From the NCBI GenBank assembly GCA_028343155.1, contig JAOLXX010000012.1:1-64000 (forward strand): DNA of 64,000 nucleotides. Reading direction: 5' to 3'. This stretch comes from Polaribacter sp. (lineage in GTDB: Bacteria > Bacteroidota > Bacteroidia > Flavobacteriales > Flavobacteriaceae). The notes beneath the pieces are model-generated. The model had not been told where the DNA came from. It was given only the letters and a program-made list of their open reading frames with translations, and made no database searches. Below are positions 54,762-64,000 of this stretch, piece by piece (the stretch's first letter is position 1; each line of letters begins with the position of its first letter). The translations under genes were made by a program, and so were the position numbers.

Positions 54762-54999
54762 GTGCAAAAATACTATTTCAGATTAAATTTAAACAGTGAA
54801 TTTGATATTTTTTCTTACGAATTAAAATTCGTTTGGATTATTGAGAATTTGCCTAACTAAATTTAAAAATGAATCGAAAATTATTTATACTTTTTTAAAG
54901 TTTTAAAAACACATAATTACTCAATAAATGTGAGTGTTTTAGGGTGTAAATAAAGCAAAATAATTGTAGCAGAATAAAATTCTAATTTCAACTTAAAAC

Positions 55000-56064
55000 C
55001 TAGAATCGATAAACAATGGCATTTAAGTTCATCCCTGCTCCTACAGAAGTAAAAATAACAATATCTCCTTTTTGTACTTCTTGATTTTCCATTTCTCCTT
55101 TTAAAACCAAATCTAATAAGGTAGGCACGGTTGCTACAGAACTATTCCCTAATTTATGAATACTCATCGGCATGATTCCTTCTGGTACAGGTTTTTTGAA
55201 CAATCTAAAGAAGCGTTTGATTATTGCTTCATCCATTTTTTCATTCGCTTGGTGAATAAAAACTTTCTTTACTTCATCAATTGAAACGCCACTTTTATCA
55301 AGCGCAGATTTCATCGCTAAAGGAACATTTACCAATGCAAATTCATAGATTTTTCTACCTAACATTTTTATATAACGTACATCTTTGTTTGCTGTTTTGT
55401 CATATGATTTTCCGTTAAATAAAAAATACGCTTCTTCTTTTGCGAACGTTTGAGTTGCATGGCTTAAAATCCCCGATCCTGATTCATCAGTTGCTTCAAC
55501 GATACAGGCGCCTGCTCCATCACTAAAAATCATAGAATCCCTGTCGTTTTTATCAACTACTCTGGACAAGGTTTCTGCGCCAATTACTAAACATTTTTTA
55601 GCAATTCCTGCTTTTATAAATGCCTGTGCTTGTATAACGCCTTCCACCCAACCCGGACAACCAAAAAGAATATCATAAGCTACACAATTAGAATTTTCAA
55701 TACTTAATCGGTACTTGACTCTTGTAGCTAAACTTGGTAAAATATCACTTTGAATTGCGCCTTGATTTACGTCGCCAAAATTATGAGCAAGAATTATATA
55801 ATCAATTTCTTCTGGATTTATACCTGCATCTTCAATTGCTTTTTGACTTGCAAAGAAGGCCAAATCGGAAGTATTTAATGTAGGTTTTGCATACCGTCTT
55901 TCTTCAATACCTGTAATCGATTTAAATTTTTCAATGATTACATCATTTCCAGAACTAAAAGAGGTTCCGTCTTCATTTAAAAAATGTTCGTTTAAAAAAG
56001 CTGCATTTTCTTTTTTTATAGAAGGTATAAAAGATCCAGTCCCTGTTATTATTGATGAAATCAT
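55000..56064 (-). CDS. 3-oxoacyl-ACP synthase III-family enzyme
   Basis: A 354-residue thiolase-fold condensing enzyme. The catalytic triad is visible as Cys in FGCPGWVEG, His in FIHQANEKM and Asn in LGNSSVATVPTLLD. Its divergence from the usual FabH pattern (AACxGF) suggests a specialised KASIII, for example in polyene or aryl pigment or lipid synthesis, rather than the main initiator. It stands alone with an AT-rich leader. Confidence 0.88.
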   Translation of the reverse strand: MISSIITGTGSFIPSIKKENAAFLNEHFLNEDGTSFSSGNDVIIEKFKSITGIEERRYAKPTLNTSDLAFFASQKAIEDAGINPEEIDYIILAHNFGDVNQGAIQSDILPSLATRVKYRLSIENSNCVAYDILFGCPGWVEGVIQAQAFIKAGIAKKCLVIGAETLSRVVDKNDRDSMIFSDGAGACIVEATDESGSGILSHATQTFAKEEAYFLFNGKSYDKTANKDVRYIKMLGRKIYEFALVNVPLAMKSALDKSGVSIDEVKKVFIHQANEKMDEAIIKRFFRLFKKPVPEGIMPMSIHKLGNSSVATVPTLLDLVLKGEMENQEVQKGDIVIFTSVGAGMNLNAIVYRF

Positions 56065-56181
56065 GTTTTTTTTATTTGATTACTTAAAATTACTATAAAG
56101 GTATAGTATTTACAGAGACAAATAAAATAAAATGATGATATCCAACGAAACAAATTCATCATTTTATTTTATTATTTTATT

Positions 56182-56565
56182 TTATTTTTTATAAATATCC
56201 ATTTTTAGTTCCATAACAGTAGCAATAGAACTTGCTCTTTTTTTCATATTGACGACATTTTCTCCCTCAAAATAAGCATCAATAGTTTCAAATAAATACG
56301 ATATCCAAATAGTAAAATGTTCTTTTTTAAAGGCTACAAAAACATTTTTATCAACATGTTTTTTCATCACATTATTCGCATAAGAATTGGTGTCAAAAAG
56401 AAGAACGCTCCAAAAATCCGTAATGATTTCTAAATGTTCCTCTAACTGATTTTGAAGAACAATATCCTCGAAAAAAGGAATCATATTTTCATCAACTAAC
56501 AACAATTCATAAAACTTTGTAATTATTAGTTTGATGTCTTTTCGAGAAGAAATATCTAGTTTCAT
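56182..56565 (-). CDS. Group III truncated hemoglobin
   Basis: A 127-residue globin: FYELLLVDENMIPFFEDI, LEEHLEIITDFWSVLL and the proximal histidine region in FKKEHFTIWISYLF fit group III trHb. Such proteins bind O2 or NO; physiological role is unclear. It is 117 bases upstream of the KASIII-like gene on the same strand. Confidence 0.88.
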   Translation of the reverse strand: MKLDISSRKDIKLIITKFYELLLVDENMIPFFEDIVLQNQLEEHLEIITDFWSVLLFDTNSYANNVMKKHVDKNVFVAFKKEHFTIWISYLFETIDAYFEGENVVNMKKRASSIATVMELKMDIYKK

Positions 56566-56695
56566 ATATAATTTCCTTAAATTTTTAGTGCGCCATTAAA
56601 TGAGATAATTGGTGCGCTTATACACCTACAAGTTTTATGAAATTTACGAGAAAAAAATGACACCTTCACTTCATTCACCTTTATTTAATCTCTCC

Positions 56696-56727
56696 CATAA
56701 AAAAAACAGTCTTGTTGAGACTGCTTT
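56696..56727 (-). terminator. Terminator of the porU-porV operon
   Basis: On the minus strand CAGTCT-CAACA-AGACTG is followed by a run of eight T. It lies about 110 bases after the porV stop. Confidence 0.8.
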
Positions 56728-56836
56728 TAAATATTGTTATAAATTATTAAAATCTTACTGAAATAATGAAATTAGTATACTACTATATTCAAATATGACC
56801 GAAAATAGAACGAAGTAGACTAAGTTAAAAGTGTTA

Positions 56837-57982
56837 CTAATAATCGTCAAAAACTTCTCCTAAATCAAATGACAAAGAAAAACGCAAAGAATTCTCTAAC
56901 GGATTATTAACATCAGAGGAATTAATTAAATAAGACAAATCAATGTTTAATGCATTAGTTTTAAAACCACCGCCTAAAGTGTAATATTTTCTATTTCCTT
57001 TTTCTTCACTCTCATGAAAATATCCTCCCCTTATTGCAAATGCATTATTGTATAGATACTCTGCACCTAGGGCATAAGTAAATTCTTTTATTTCTTCGCT
57101 AAATCCTCCTGGAGCATCTCCAAAAGATTGAAAAATACCACTTACCCATCCAATATTATCATCTTTCCCTTCTATAATATCACCATTTGCAGGATCTCTA
57201 GTTGGTGGAGTGGGTACTAATAATTTAGTAAATTCAAAATTTGTAGAAACCGTATTATAATCATCCAATATAAAATCGAAACCACCTCCTAATTTCAAAT
57301 TGGTTGGTATAAAGTCTTCATTGTTTGAATCTGATGTATAGTTTACTTTTGGGCCAACATTTGCAAGGTTAAAACCGATTCTATATCGTCCGTTAAAGTT
57401 TCCGTAATTTTCTTCTAAAGATTGATAATACCCGGAAATATCTACCGCAAAAGAATTTATAGCCTGAATTTGATTCCCAGGGACACCATTAAATGCGAGG
57501 TTAGATCTTATATATTTTAAAGAAACTCCTCCAGAAAAAGTTTCACTTAATTTTAAAGCATAAGAGCCTGTAAACACGAGCTCATTCGGATTAATGATTC
57601 CGTTTGGAGACCCATCATCTGTTGTTAAATCTATTTGACCTAAAGAAAAATACTTAAAATCTGCTCCCCAAGCTGCGTTTTCACTAAATCTACTAATATA
57701 AGAACCACTTCCAACAAAAATATCATCTGTTAAATTACGTAACCAAGGTGAATAGGTTATCCCTACCTTTACCTGTCGGTTACTAAATGCAATTTTCGCA
57801 GGATTGTGAAAAAGAGAAAAAGCGTCTGCAGATGTTGCCACTCCAATATCCCCCATACCTCCTGCTCTTGCATCTGGTGTAATCAATAAAAATGGTGTCG
57901 CTGTTGTAATTGAATTTAATTGCGCCTGTATTTTAACACTGACAAGCAGGCAAAATAAAAAATAGATTCCTAATTTTCTCAT
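56837..57982 (-). CDS. porV: Type IX secretion outer membrane protein PorV (LptO)
   Basis: A 381-residue beta-barrel protein with signal peptide MRKLGIYFLFCLLVSVKIQAQ. TPFLLITPDARAGGMGDIGVATSADAFSLFHNPAKIAF is the near-invariant PorV N terminus; the remainder has alternating FadL-like strands. It brings folded cargo to the PorU sortase at the cell surface. It is translated 50 bases after porU. Confidence 0.95.
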   Translation of the reverse strand: MRKLGIYFLFCLLVSVKIQAQLNSITTATPFLLITPDARAGGMGDIGVATSADAFSLFHNPAKIAFSNRQVKVGITYSPWLRNLTDDIFVGSGSYISRFSENAAWGADFKYFSLGQIDLTTDDGSPNGIINPNELVFTGSYALKLSETFSGGVSLKYIRSNLAFNGVPGNQIQAINSFAVDISGYYQSLEENYGNFNGRYRIGFNLANVGPKVNYTSDSNNEDFIPTNLKLGGGFDFILDDYNTVSTNFEFTKLLVPTPPTRDPANGDIIEGKDDNIGWVSGIFQSFGDAPGGFSEEIKEFTYALGAEYLYNNAFAIRGGYFHESEEKGNRKYYTLGGGFKTNALNIDLSYLINSSDVNNPLENSLRFSLSFDLGEVFDDY

Positions 57983-58032
57983 TACATTATATTCTTATTA
58001 TACTTTAGTTTTATTTGACAAATATCTAACTT

Positions 58033-61000
58033 TTATTGAAGAATCACTAATTTTTCATACTTCTCTGAAATTAAATTACTTCTCGCTGATTTTACACTTA
58101 ACTTGTATATATAAACCCCCTTCCCTATCCTATTTCCAAAATCATCTAACCCATTCCAAGTAAGGCTTCTTGCTAGGTTCCCTGTGGTAATCATATTTTG
58201 ACTAATTGTTTTTACTAATTTCCCTGAAACAGTGAAAATTTGAACTTGTACTTCTAAGTTTTCATTAGGTTTGTTATGATTAAACCAAAATTCAGTATAG
58301 TCAATAAAAGGATTTGGATAATTTAAAACGTTTTCTAAATTTAAAAGTGCGTCACTAACAACCACGAAGTTTAACGTAGCTTCTGAGGAGTTATTGTATG
58401 CATCCCATGCTTTTATTCTTAAAGTATGAGTACCAACCCCTAAATCTCTTAAGCTGTAGACTACTTTCCCGTTTGTAAAATCATTTAATTCGGTTTGATA
58501 AAAATCATTTAAAAAGATTGGATTTGTTGTGTCTTCATCTAAAATAGCAATAATATCATGATCTACAGCAGTTATTGAAGTATTAATTCCGCTAGCATCT
58601 GACAAGACTGCAATTAAATTTGGAGAAGCATTTGTAGTACCTCCTTCAATAAAAGACTCATCATTTAAGTAGAGCGATATTTCTGGACCTACTGTATCAT
58701 CAGGAGCATTTTGATCAACTCCACCAACTATTACATCAGAATTATAACCAGCTTTATCTATTTCACCATTTTCTGCATAAAAACTTAATTTTGCTTTTTC
58801 GTAAGCTATTTTTATATCTTTTGGAACGATAAAATCGAATTTAAAAATGCCATTTTCTATAGTAGACCTCCCTCTAAATATTTTACTTTCCTGTGAGTCA
58901 AATTCATTTTTAATTCCAAAACCATCGTTATCTAAAGTTGTTTTGTTTATTGGTTTATCAAAAACGGTGGTAAAAAGTGAGCCATTAAAATTATTTAATA
59001 TCGTATTGGAATCGTTTAAAACAACCCCTTCAAAACGAACTTTAGACAAAGCTTTTAAAGTGTCTGTGGGTTGTGTGACATCTTTACCATTCATTTTTGT
59101 AATTCGAATGTTTGGTTGTGGAACTGCTAATTTCATTGCTGGATCACCAAAATGAAAAATAAAAAACTTTTGGGTACTTGAAAAATTATTTTTTACTTTT
59201 ACTAACGATTCGGCAATAGTTAAATCTTCATTATTAAACTCTAACAATACTTTAATTAACTGCTGATTAAAAGTATTTCCAGTACTAATATAAACCTCTC
59301 TGGTAGTGGTAATCATACTTGCAGCCCCACCAATAGGATTCCAGAGCGTCAACTCTCCTGCGGTAATTCTACTTGGATTATCAAATCTAGAAAAATCGCA
59401 AGTAACAGTTATTAAAAGCGGTAATGTATTTTGATTGTTTAAATCCTGTATCTGAGGCTTGTCAAAAATCTTTTCTGATGCAAAACCATCTTCCCCTCCG
59501 TGTCCAAAATAATCAAAGATTAAGGTTCCTGTTTCTATGGCATTTGTAATAGCCTTTTTTACTTCAGGGTATCGCTCACCACCAGAAGAATTTTCTTGCA
59601 CAAAAGCATCTAAATAAATTTTATTAATGTTAAAAATGGGCTTATTATCTCTAATATCATCAGCAATCTTTTCTACATCAGGTTGAAGCGTTCTATCTGA
59701 ACTGAGTTTATCTATATCATCTGCTAAAAGTGTAATAGTATTTCGCCAATCTCCAATGGCATTTTTACCGTAATAGGATAAGATTTTATGAACGACATCA
59801 CTCGCTTGAGCAATCGATGACACTGGAATTCTACTCGAAGCGACATCTATAGTATGACTAGAAGACATGGTGCCTTCATTAGGTTCTAACATTACAAAGA
59901 AGTCATCTGTAACCCAAGAAGTTGCTAAATTAAAACTACTTTCTGATAATTTTACTGGCACAATATTATCACCAGAAATTCGCTCCTTATAATCGTAAGA
60001 AGCATCACCAAAAAAACAAACATATTTCAATTTTTTTTCTTCTACTGCAGTTGGATCATAGAGATGATGTATGAAATCTCGAATACCTGTAATATCTTTA
60101 GAACCTGAAGAAAACTCATTATAAATTTGATCTAAAATCACAACTTTAGTTGTCAAGTTTGAATTTTCTTGATGGTAAGTTGCCAATCTTTGTGCTTGAG
60201 AAGACAACGTTGAATTGGTAATTACCAAATAATTAATATCTTTTAAAGCATGTAAATTTTGATTTAAAACGCGACTGTTTTGAAGTGGTTTTGGTATATA
60301 AAAATTGTTTTGATTTAAAACGACATACTCTTTTAACTTCCCCGATTCGTCTTTAAAGACAAAGTCGTTACCCGTGTTTTCATTGCTAATATTTTGAGGA
60401 GATAAATGATTAGAAACATCCCAAATTTGAAAAATATGATTGGTGTTTTGAACTTTATATTGAACAACTCCAGTAGTATTTAGTTGCTCAAAACTTCTAA
60501 AAGAAAACTGACTTCCGGTAGCTTTTAATTGTTTTTTACCTACTATTTCAATAAAATCTAAGTACGCTTTAGCAGAAGGGTTTCCATCGTTATCATAGGT
60601 TATAGCAACCTCAATTTCATTTGCTGAATTCAGAATAGTTGCCGTTTGTTCTTGTGTTCTTGCTTTTGTCAATCCATTTACACCAGTATAATTCATAGTA
60701 TAAATATCCTGTCCATTTATTTTAACAGCCATCGTTGAAGAAGAACTGGATGTAGAAACCCCTCTAACTCTAACAGAAATTGGGGAATTAACGAGCGCAT
60801 TGGAAAAAGGGATTTTAAAACTTTGGATATTTTCTACATTAAAATCATTCTTATAAAACCATTGAGTGCCAGCAGCTAATATATTTAGCTCTTCTTTTTC
60901 TTGAAATATAAAATCGTCAAAGAGTACTATTTCTCTGTTGGAATTTATAGTTATAGGAGTTTTCTCTTGGACTCTTTTTCCATCCTCATTATTTACCGTA

Positions 61001-61422
61001 ATAAAATAGAAGGCTTTATCAGAAAAAATATTTTGTCTGTGTTTAGCTTTACTAGGAGTTGTATCTACAACCCAATCATGCGGCCCTTTTGCATAAAAAA
61101 GAATAAAATCTGAAGCATCAAAAGAACCATCATTTTCTCCTTGTATGAATATCGAATTCTCTTGTAAATCATCATATCTAAAATCAGAATTTAGCACAGG
61201 AAGCATATTGCCTCCATTTCCGTAGATATGAATCTTTTTAGGGTTTAGTCCATTTGTAGAAACCCCTATTTGTTCCAATAAATTTTTATCTATTTTAAAA
61301 ATACCTGTAGCATCTACAGAAAACTTAAACCAAGTTCCAGAAGATAAAACTGAAGTATTTACTTGCGCTATGATTAACTGAACAAAAAAGGTAAAAAAAA
61401 AGGTAAAAATGAGTCTTTTCAT
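58033..61422 (-). CDS. porU: Type IX secretion sortase PorU
   Basis: A 1129-residue C25 (gingipain-like) cysteine peptidase that removes the type A sorting signal and anchors cargo. Signal peptide MKRLIFTFFFTFFVQLIIAQ; the catalytic histidine lies in FDYFGHGGEDGF and the cysteine in VTCDFSRFDNPSR. The C terminus (YPNPFIDYTEFWFNHNKPNE..., GKGVYIYKL) is FlgD-like and resembles T9SS domains. I chose the ATG at 61422; a longer upstream reading adds seven residues. It should process the cargo encoded at 22-24.5 kb. Confidence 0.95.
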   Translation of the reverse strand: MKRLIFTFFFTFFVQLIIAQVNTSVLSSGTWFKFSVDATGIFKIDKNLLEQIGVSTNGLNPKKIHIYGNGGNMLPVLNSDFRYDDLQENSIFIQGENDGSFDASDFILFYAKGPHDWVVDTTPSKAKHRQNIFSDKAFYFITVNNEDGKRVQEKTPITINSNREIVLFDDFIFQEKEELNILAAGTQWFYKNDFNVENIQSFKIPFSNALVNSPISVRVRGVSTSSSSSTMAVKINGQDIYTMNYTGVNGLTKARTQEQTATILNSANEIEVAITYDNDGNPSAKAYLDFIEIVGKKQLKATGSQFSFRSFEQLNTTGVVQYKVQNTNHIFQIWDVSNHLSPQNISNENTGNDFVFKDESGKLKEYVVLNQNNFYIPKPLQNSRVLNQNLHALKDINYLVITNSTLSSQAQRLATYHQENSNLTTKVVILDQIYNEFSSGSKDITGIRDFIHHLYDPTAVEEKKLKYVCFFGDASYDYKERISGDNIVPVKLSESSFNLATSWVTDDFFVMLEPNEGTMSSSHTIDVASSRIPVSSIAQASDVVHKILSYYGKNAIGDWRNTITLLADDIDKLSSDRTLQPDVEKIADDIRDNKPIFNINKIYLDAFVQENSSGGERYPEVKKAITNAIETGTLIFDYFGHGGEDGFASEKIFDKPQIQDLNNQNTLPLLITVTCDFSRFDNPSRITAGELTLWNPIGGAASMITTTREVYISTGNTFNQQLIKVLLEFNNEDLTIAESLVKVKNNFSSTQKFFIFHFGDPAMKLAVPQPNIRITKMNGKDVTQPTDTLKALSKVRFEGVVLNDSNTILNNFNGSLFTTVFDKPINKTTLDNDGFGIKNEFDSQESKIFRGRSTIENGIFKFDFIVPKDIKIAYEKAKLSFYAENGEIDKAGYNSDVIVGGVDQNAPDDTVGPEISLYLNDESFIEGGTTNASPNLIAVLSDASGINTSITAVDHDIIAILDEDTTNPIFLNDFYQTELNDFTNGKVVYSLRDLGVGTHTLRIKAWDAYNNSSEATLNFVVVSDALLNLENVLNYPNPFIDYTEFWFNHNKPNENLEVQVQIFTVSGKLVKTISQNMITTGNLARSLTWNGLDDFGNRIGKGVYIYKLSVKSARSNLISEKYEKLVILQ

Positions 61423-61621
61423 AATCGTATTCAAATAACGCAAATTATTTAGAGATATTTTAATAGTTATAAAGATAAATTATACTAAACTTAAAAAGAA
61501 TGCGTTTAATGAAATGTGGGTAAAAAAACCAAGTGTTAAAATGAGCAAATTACTTGTTTGAAAGTAGAATTATTGTAAATTGCGTCATGATAACAAAACC
61601 AAACCAATTTCTAATTAGGAA

Positions 61622-63283
61622 ATGAGAAAAGTATTTAAAATATCTATAGCTGTTCTATCAATGTTAGTTTTAGCAAGCTGTAGCAAATCGACTTCAGGAA
61701 GCTCGACACTTACAGGATTACCTTTTAATAACCCTAAATATGGTAATTATATAAGAGGTGAATTTAAAGGGCAAGAGACTCCTCTAGGAATGGTTGCAAT
61801 TGAAGGTGGCTCTTTCACGATGGGACAAGTGCAAGATGATGTTATGGCAGATTGGAACACTACTCCTAAAAAACTACATGTTCGTTCTTTTTATATGGAT
61901 GAAACAGAAGTTACCAACTCTGAATATTTTTTGTATGTACAAAATATTAAAGAGATTTTTCCACCATCAGAACAAAAATATAAATACATCTATAATTCCG
62001 TTTTGCCAGACACTTTAGTTTGGAGAAAAAGTTTAGGTAATACAGACATTTTGTCTGAAAACTATTTTAGACATCCAGCTTATTCAGATTATCCTGTTGT
62101 TGGTGTTAGTTGGTTACAAGCAAACCAATTTTGTAAATGGAGAACAGATGCAGTCAACCTAAAAAAACTAATAGACAAAGGTCATCTAGAAAATATTTAT
62201 GAAAATGATTCTATTAGAAATACGTTTGACACAGAAGTGTTTTTAGACGATTCTGACCAACTTTTTGATCGTGACACAACAGTTTATAAAAGAGGAATTA
62301 GAACAAGAGGAGGCAAAGGAAATGAAAAAGGTTTCAGAGAAGGAAGAAAAATTACTGCAGCTGATGGTGTTTTAAGTCAGCGTTATAGATTACCTACGGA
62401 GGCAGAGTGGGAATTTGCTGCGAAAGCAAATATTGAAAACAGAGAATACAACAACATCAGGGGTAGAAAAAAATATGCTTGGAATGAAAAGTATTCAAGA
62501 AATACTGAAAAAAGACGCCGAGGAGATCAGTTAGCAAACTTTAAACAAGGAGAAGGTAACTATAGTGGTATATCTGGTTGGAGTTCCGATGGTGCTGACA
62601 TCCCTATTAAAGTAAAATCTTATGCACCAAACGGATTTGGTTTGTACAATATGTCAGGTAACGTTTCTGAATGGGTTGCTGATGTTTATAGACCAATCAT
62701 AGACAATGAAGCAAATGATTTTAATTATTTTAGAGGAAATGTTTTTACTAAAAAAATGATAGGCAAAGATGGAAAAGTTGTTCTTATTGGTTCTAATGCC
62801 GCTGAAATAGCATACGATACTTTACCTAACGGTAGAATCATCACAAAACAACTACCTGGAAGCATTAAAAATGTAGCCATTACAGAAAGTGATATCACGT
62901 TAAGAAGAAATTTTACCGCATCCGACAATACTGACATGGGTGATGGAGATGCAAAATCATCTAGATTCTTTGATGATGATGAAGAACAATATAGTTCGAG
63001 ACCGAGAATGTACAATTCTCCGAAAAAACCAACTACTGAAAAAGATCCTGAAACAGGAAGAGAGGTTTTAGTAAATGACGGAAAGAAAAGAACAACATTA
63101 ATAAGCAACAGAACAAGAGTCTACAAAGGAGGGTCTTGGTCTGATAGAGAATACTGGCTAGATCCTGCACAAAGAAGATATTTACCAGAATATATGGCTA
63201 CAAGTTATATTGGTTTTCGATGTGTCACCAATAAATTAGGCCCCATGAGTTCTGAAAAAAAGCCTAAAAATTCAGTTAGATAA
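61622..63283 (+). CDS. gldJ: Gliding motility lipoprotein GldJ
   Basis: A 553-residue lipoprotein (cysteine 20 in VLASCSKS). The body is an FGE-sulfatase fold: GMVAIEGGSFTMGQ, SFYMDETEVTNSEYFLYV, YPVVGVSWLQANQFCKW, YRLPTEAEWEFAAKA and GFRCVTNK. In flavobacteria GldJ is required for gliding and is linked to T9SS function. It is divergent from porU, with 199 bases between the ATGs. Confidence 0.96.
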   Translation: MRKVFKISIAVLSMLVLASCSKSTSGSSTLTGLPFNNPKYGNYIRGEFKGQETPLGMVAIEGGSFTMGQVQDDVMADWNTTPKKLHVRSFYMDETEVTNSEYFLYVQNIKEIFPPSEQKYKYIYNSVLPDTLVWRKSLGNTDILSENYFRHPAYSDYPVVGVSWLQANQFCKWRTDAVNLKKLIDKGHLENIYENDSIRNTFDTEVFLDDSDQLFDRDTTVYKRGIRTRGGKGNEKGFREGRKITAADGVLSQRYRLPTEAEWEFAAKANIENREYNNIRGRKKYAWNEKYSRNTEKRRRGDQLANFKQGEGNYSGISGWSSDGADIPIKVKSYAPNGFGLYNMSGNVSEWVADVYRPIIDNEANDFNYFRGNVFTKKMIGKDGKVVLIGSNAAEIAYDTLPNGRIITKQLPGSIKNVAITESDITLRRNFTASDNTDMGDGDAKSSRFFDDDEEQYSSRPRMYNSPKKPTTEKDPETGREVLVNDGKKRTTLISNRTRVYKGGSWSDREYWLDPAQRRYLPEYMATSYIGFRCVTNKLGPMSSEKKPKNSVR

Positions 63284-63309
63284 CAAACTCTTTTGTTAAA
63301 AGATTATAG

Positions 63310-63343
63310 CTTCACTGTATCACGAACAGTGAAGTTTTTTTTA
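63310..63343 (+). terminator. Terminator between gldJ and murF
   Basis: CTTCACTGT and ACAGTGAAG form a 9-bp stem with a 7-base loop, followed by T8. The murF ATG is 13 bases later, so murF is either under readthrough or has a very short leader. Confidence 0.85.
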
Positions 63344-63355
63344 TTTTTTTAAAGA

Positions 63356-64000
63356 ATGAAAATTAAAAAAATTTACGAATTATATTCAAAACATTTTCTT
63401 GTAGATACAGACACAAGAAACATTAGAAAAGACAGCCTATTTTTTGCGATCAGAGGCGATAATTTCAATGGAAATGAATTTGCTGCAAAAGCACTTAAAT
63501 TGGGTGCTAAATATGCAATCGTTGACGAAGAAAAATACAACATACACCCCAATACTATTCTCGTAAATGATGTTTTAAACACATTACAAAAATTAGCAAA
63601 TTACCATAGGAATGTTCTAAAAATTCCAATTATTGGATTGACGGGTAGCAATGGAAAAACAACAACGAAAGAGTTGATAAACGTTGTTTTGTCAAAAAAA
63701 TATAATACTACTGCTACAAAAGGGAATTTAAATAATCATATTGGTGTTCCACTCACATTACTTTCAATGACTCCTAAAACGGATATAGGAATTGTAGAAA
63801 TGGGTGCAAATCATCTAAAAGAAATTGCATTTTTATGTGGAATTTGCGAACCTGATTTTGGCTATATTACTAATTTTGGAAAAGCACATTTGGAAGGTTT
63901 CGGAGGTATTGAAGGCGTGATAAAAGGAAAAAGTGAATTGTATGCTTTCTTAGAAAAAAACAATAAAAAAGTTTTTATCAATCCTGAAAATGCGATACAA
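63356..64000 (+). CDS. murF: UDP-N-acetylmuramoyl-tripeptide--D-alanyl-D-alanine ligase, N-terminal part (partial)
   Basis: The frame opens at ATG 63356 (MKIKKIYELYSKHFLVDTDTRNI) and is open at the window edge after 215 residues. DSLFFAIRGDNFNGNEFAAKAL is the substrate domain and GLTGSNGKTTTKE the P-loop; IVEMGANHLKEIAFL and YITNFGKAHLEGFGG are Mur-ligase blocks. It adds D-Ala-D-Ala to the peptidoglycan precursor. The gldJ-murF order is conserved in the group. Confidence 0.93.
   Translation, partial: MKIKKIYELYSKHFLVDTDTRNIRKDSLFFAIRGDNFNGNEFAAKALKLGAKYAIVDEEKYNIHPNTILVNDVLNTLQKLANYHRNVLKIPIIGLTGSNGKTTTKELINVVLSKKYNTTATKGNLNNHIGVPLTLLSMTPKTDIGIVEMGANHLKEIAFLCGICEPDFGYITNFGKAHLEGFGGIEGVIKGKSELYAFLEKNNKKVFINPENAIQ

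Noticed and set aside
1-64000. CRISPR array, insertion sequence or rRNA operon
   Set aside because: No regularly spaced repeats, transposase genes or rRNA-like sequence were seen.

Overview
The window is a continuous stretch of an AT-rich chromosome from a marine-type member of the Flavobacteriaceae (Bacteroidota), something like Polaribacter or Tenacibaculum. The family-level call rests on type IX secretion genes (porV, porU), the gliding lipoprotein gene gldJ, secreted proteins ending in type A T9SS sorting domains, and repeated promoter boxes of the TAnnTTTG type. The genus is a guess.

Region 1 (1-18.3 kb) is a sulfur, cysteine and methionine district, almost all on the minus strand. A large operon reads DUF2061, cysH, cysD, cysN, sulfite reductase with a C-terminal HEPN-like domain, cobA, a Met8-type siroheme gene, a ferredoxin-NADP reductase, a 2Fe-2S ferredoxin, cysE, cysM. 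It therefore covers sulfate activation, reduction, the siroheme cofactor, the probable electron supply and cysteine synthesis. An Rrf2/IscR-like regulator gene lies just upstream; its own promoter and the operon promoter carry related dyads. Two SAM-I (S-box) riboswitches sit before metH (partial, at the left edge) and before metY, metX-aspartokinase-homoserine dehydrogenase (a three-domain fusion) and metZ. metK, on the plus strand, follows without a riboswitch.

Region 2 (19.5-24.9 kb) is accessory DNA. It has a decayed stretch, a DUF6249 membrane protein with a small XRE regulator, and then a 4.2-kb segment bounded by 28-bp direct repeats that lie inside tRNA-Met sequence. The left copy is a non-functional chimeric tRNA fragment and the right copy is inside an intact tRNA-Met. 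The segment holds a tyrosine recombinase and three genes for exported proteins: a Kazal-type inhibitor lipoprotein, a BspA-like repeat protein broken by a one-base frameshift in an A8 tract, and a small T9SS cargo protein.

Region 3 (25-56.6 kb) is ordinary housekeeping and transport: polyprenyl synthase, a TetR/TolC/HlyD/RND efflux operon, recX, a thioredoxin-like protein, two all-alpha NTP pyrophosphohydrolases, SDR, dihydrofolate reductase, thymidylate synthase, a bifunctional nuclease, etfA and etfB, a dehydrogenase E1 beta subunit, soluble and membrane pyrophosphatases, ccsBA, guaA with a LysM/periplasmic-binding lipoprotein, a KASIII-like enzyme and a truncated hemoglobin.

Region 4 (56.8-64 kb) is the conserved porV-porU (minus) / gldJ-murF (plus) block of type IX secretion, gliding and cell-wall synthesis; murF runs off the right edge. 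I found no CRISPR array, no rRNA and no complete insertion sequence. The best candidates for something new are the tRNA-Met element with exported cargo, the sulfite reductase-HEPN fusion, and the Rrf2 regulon.
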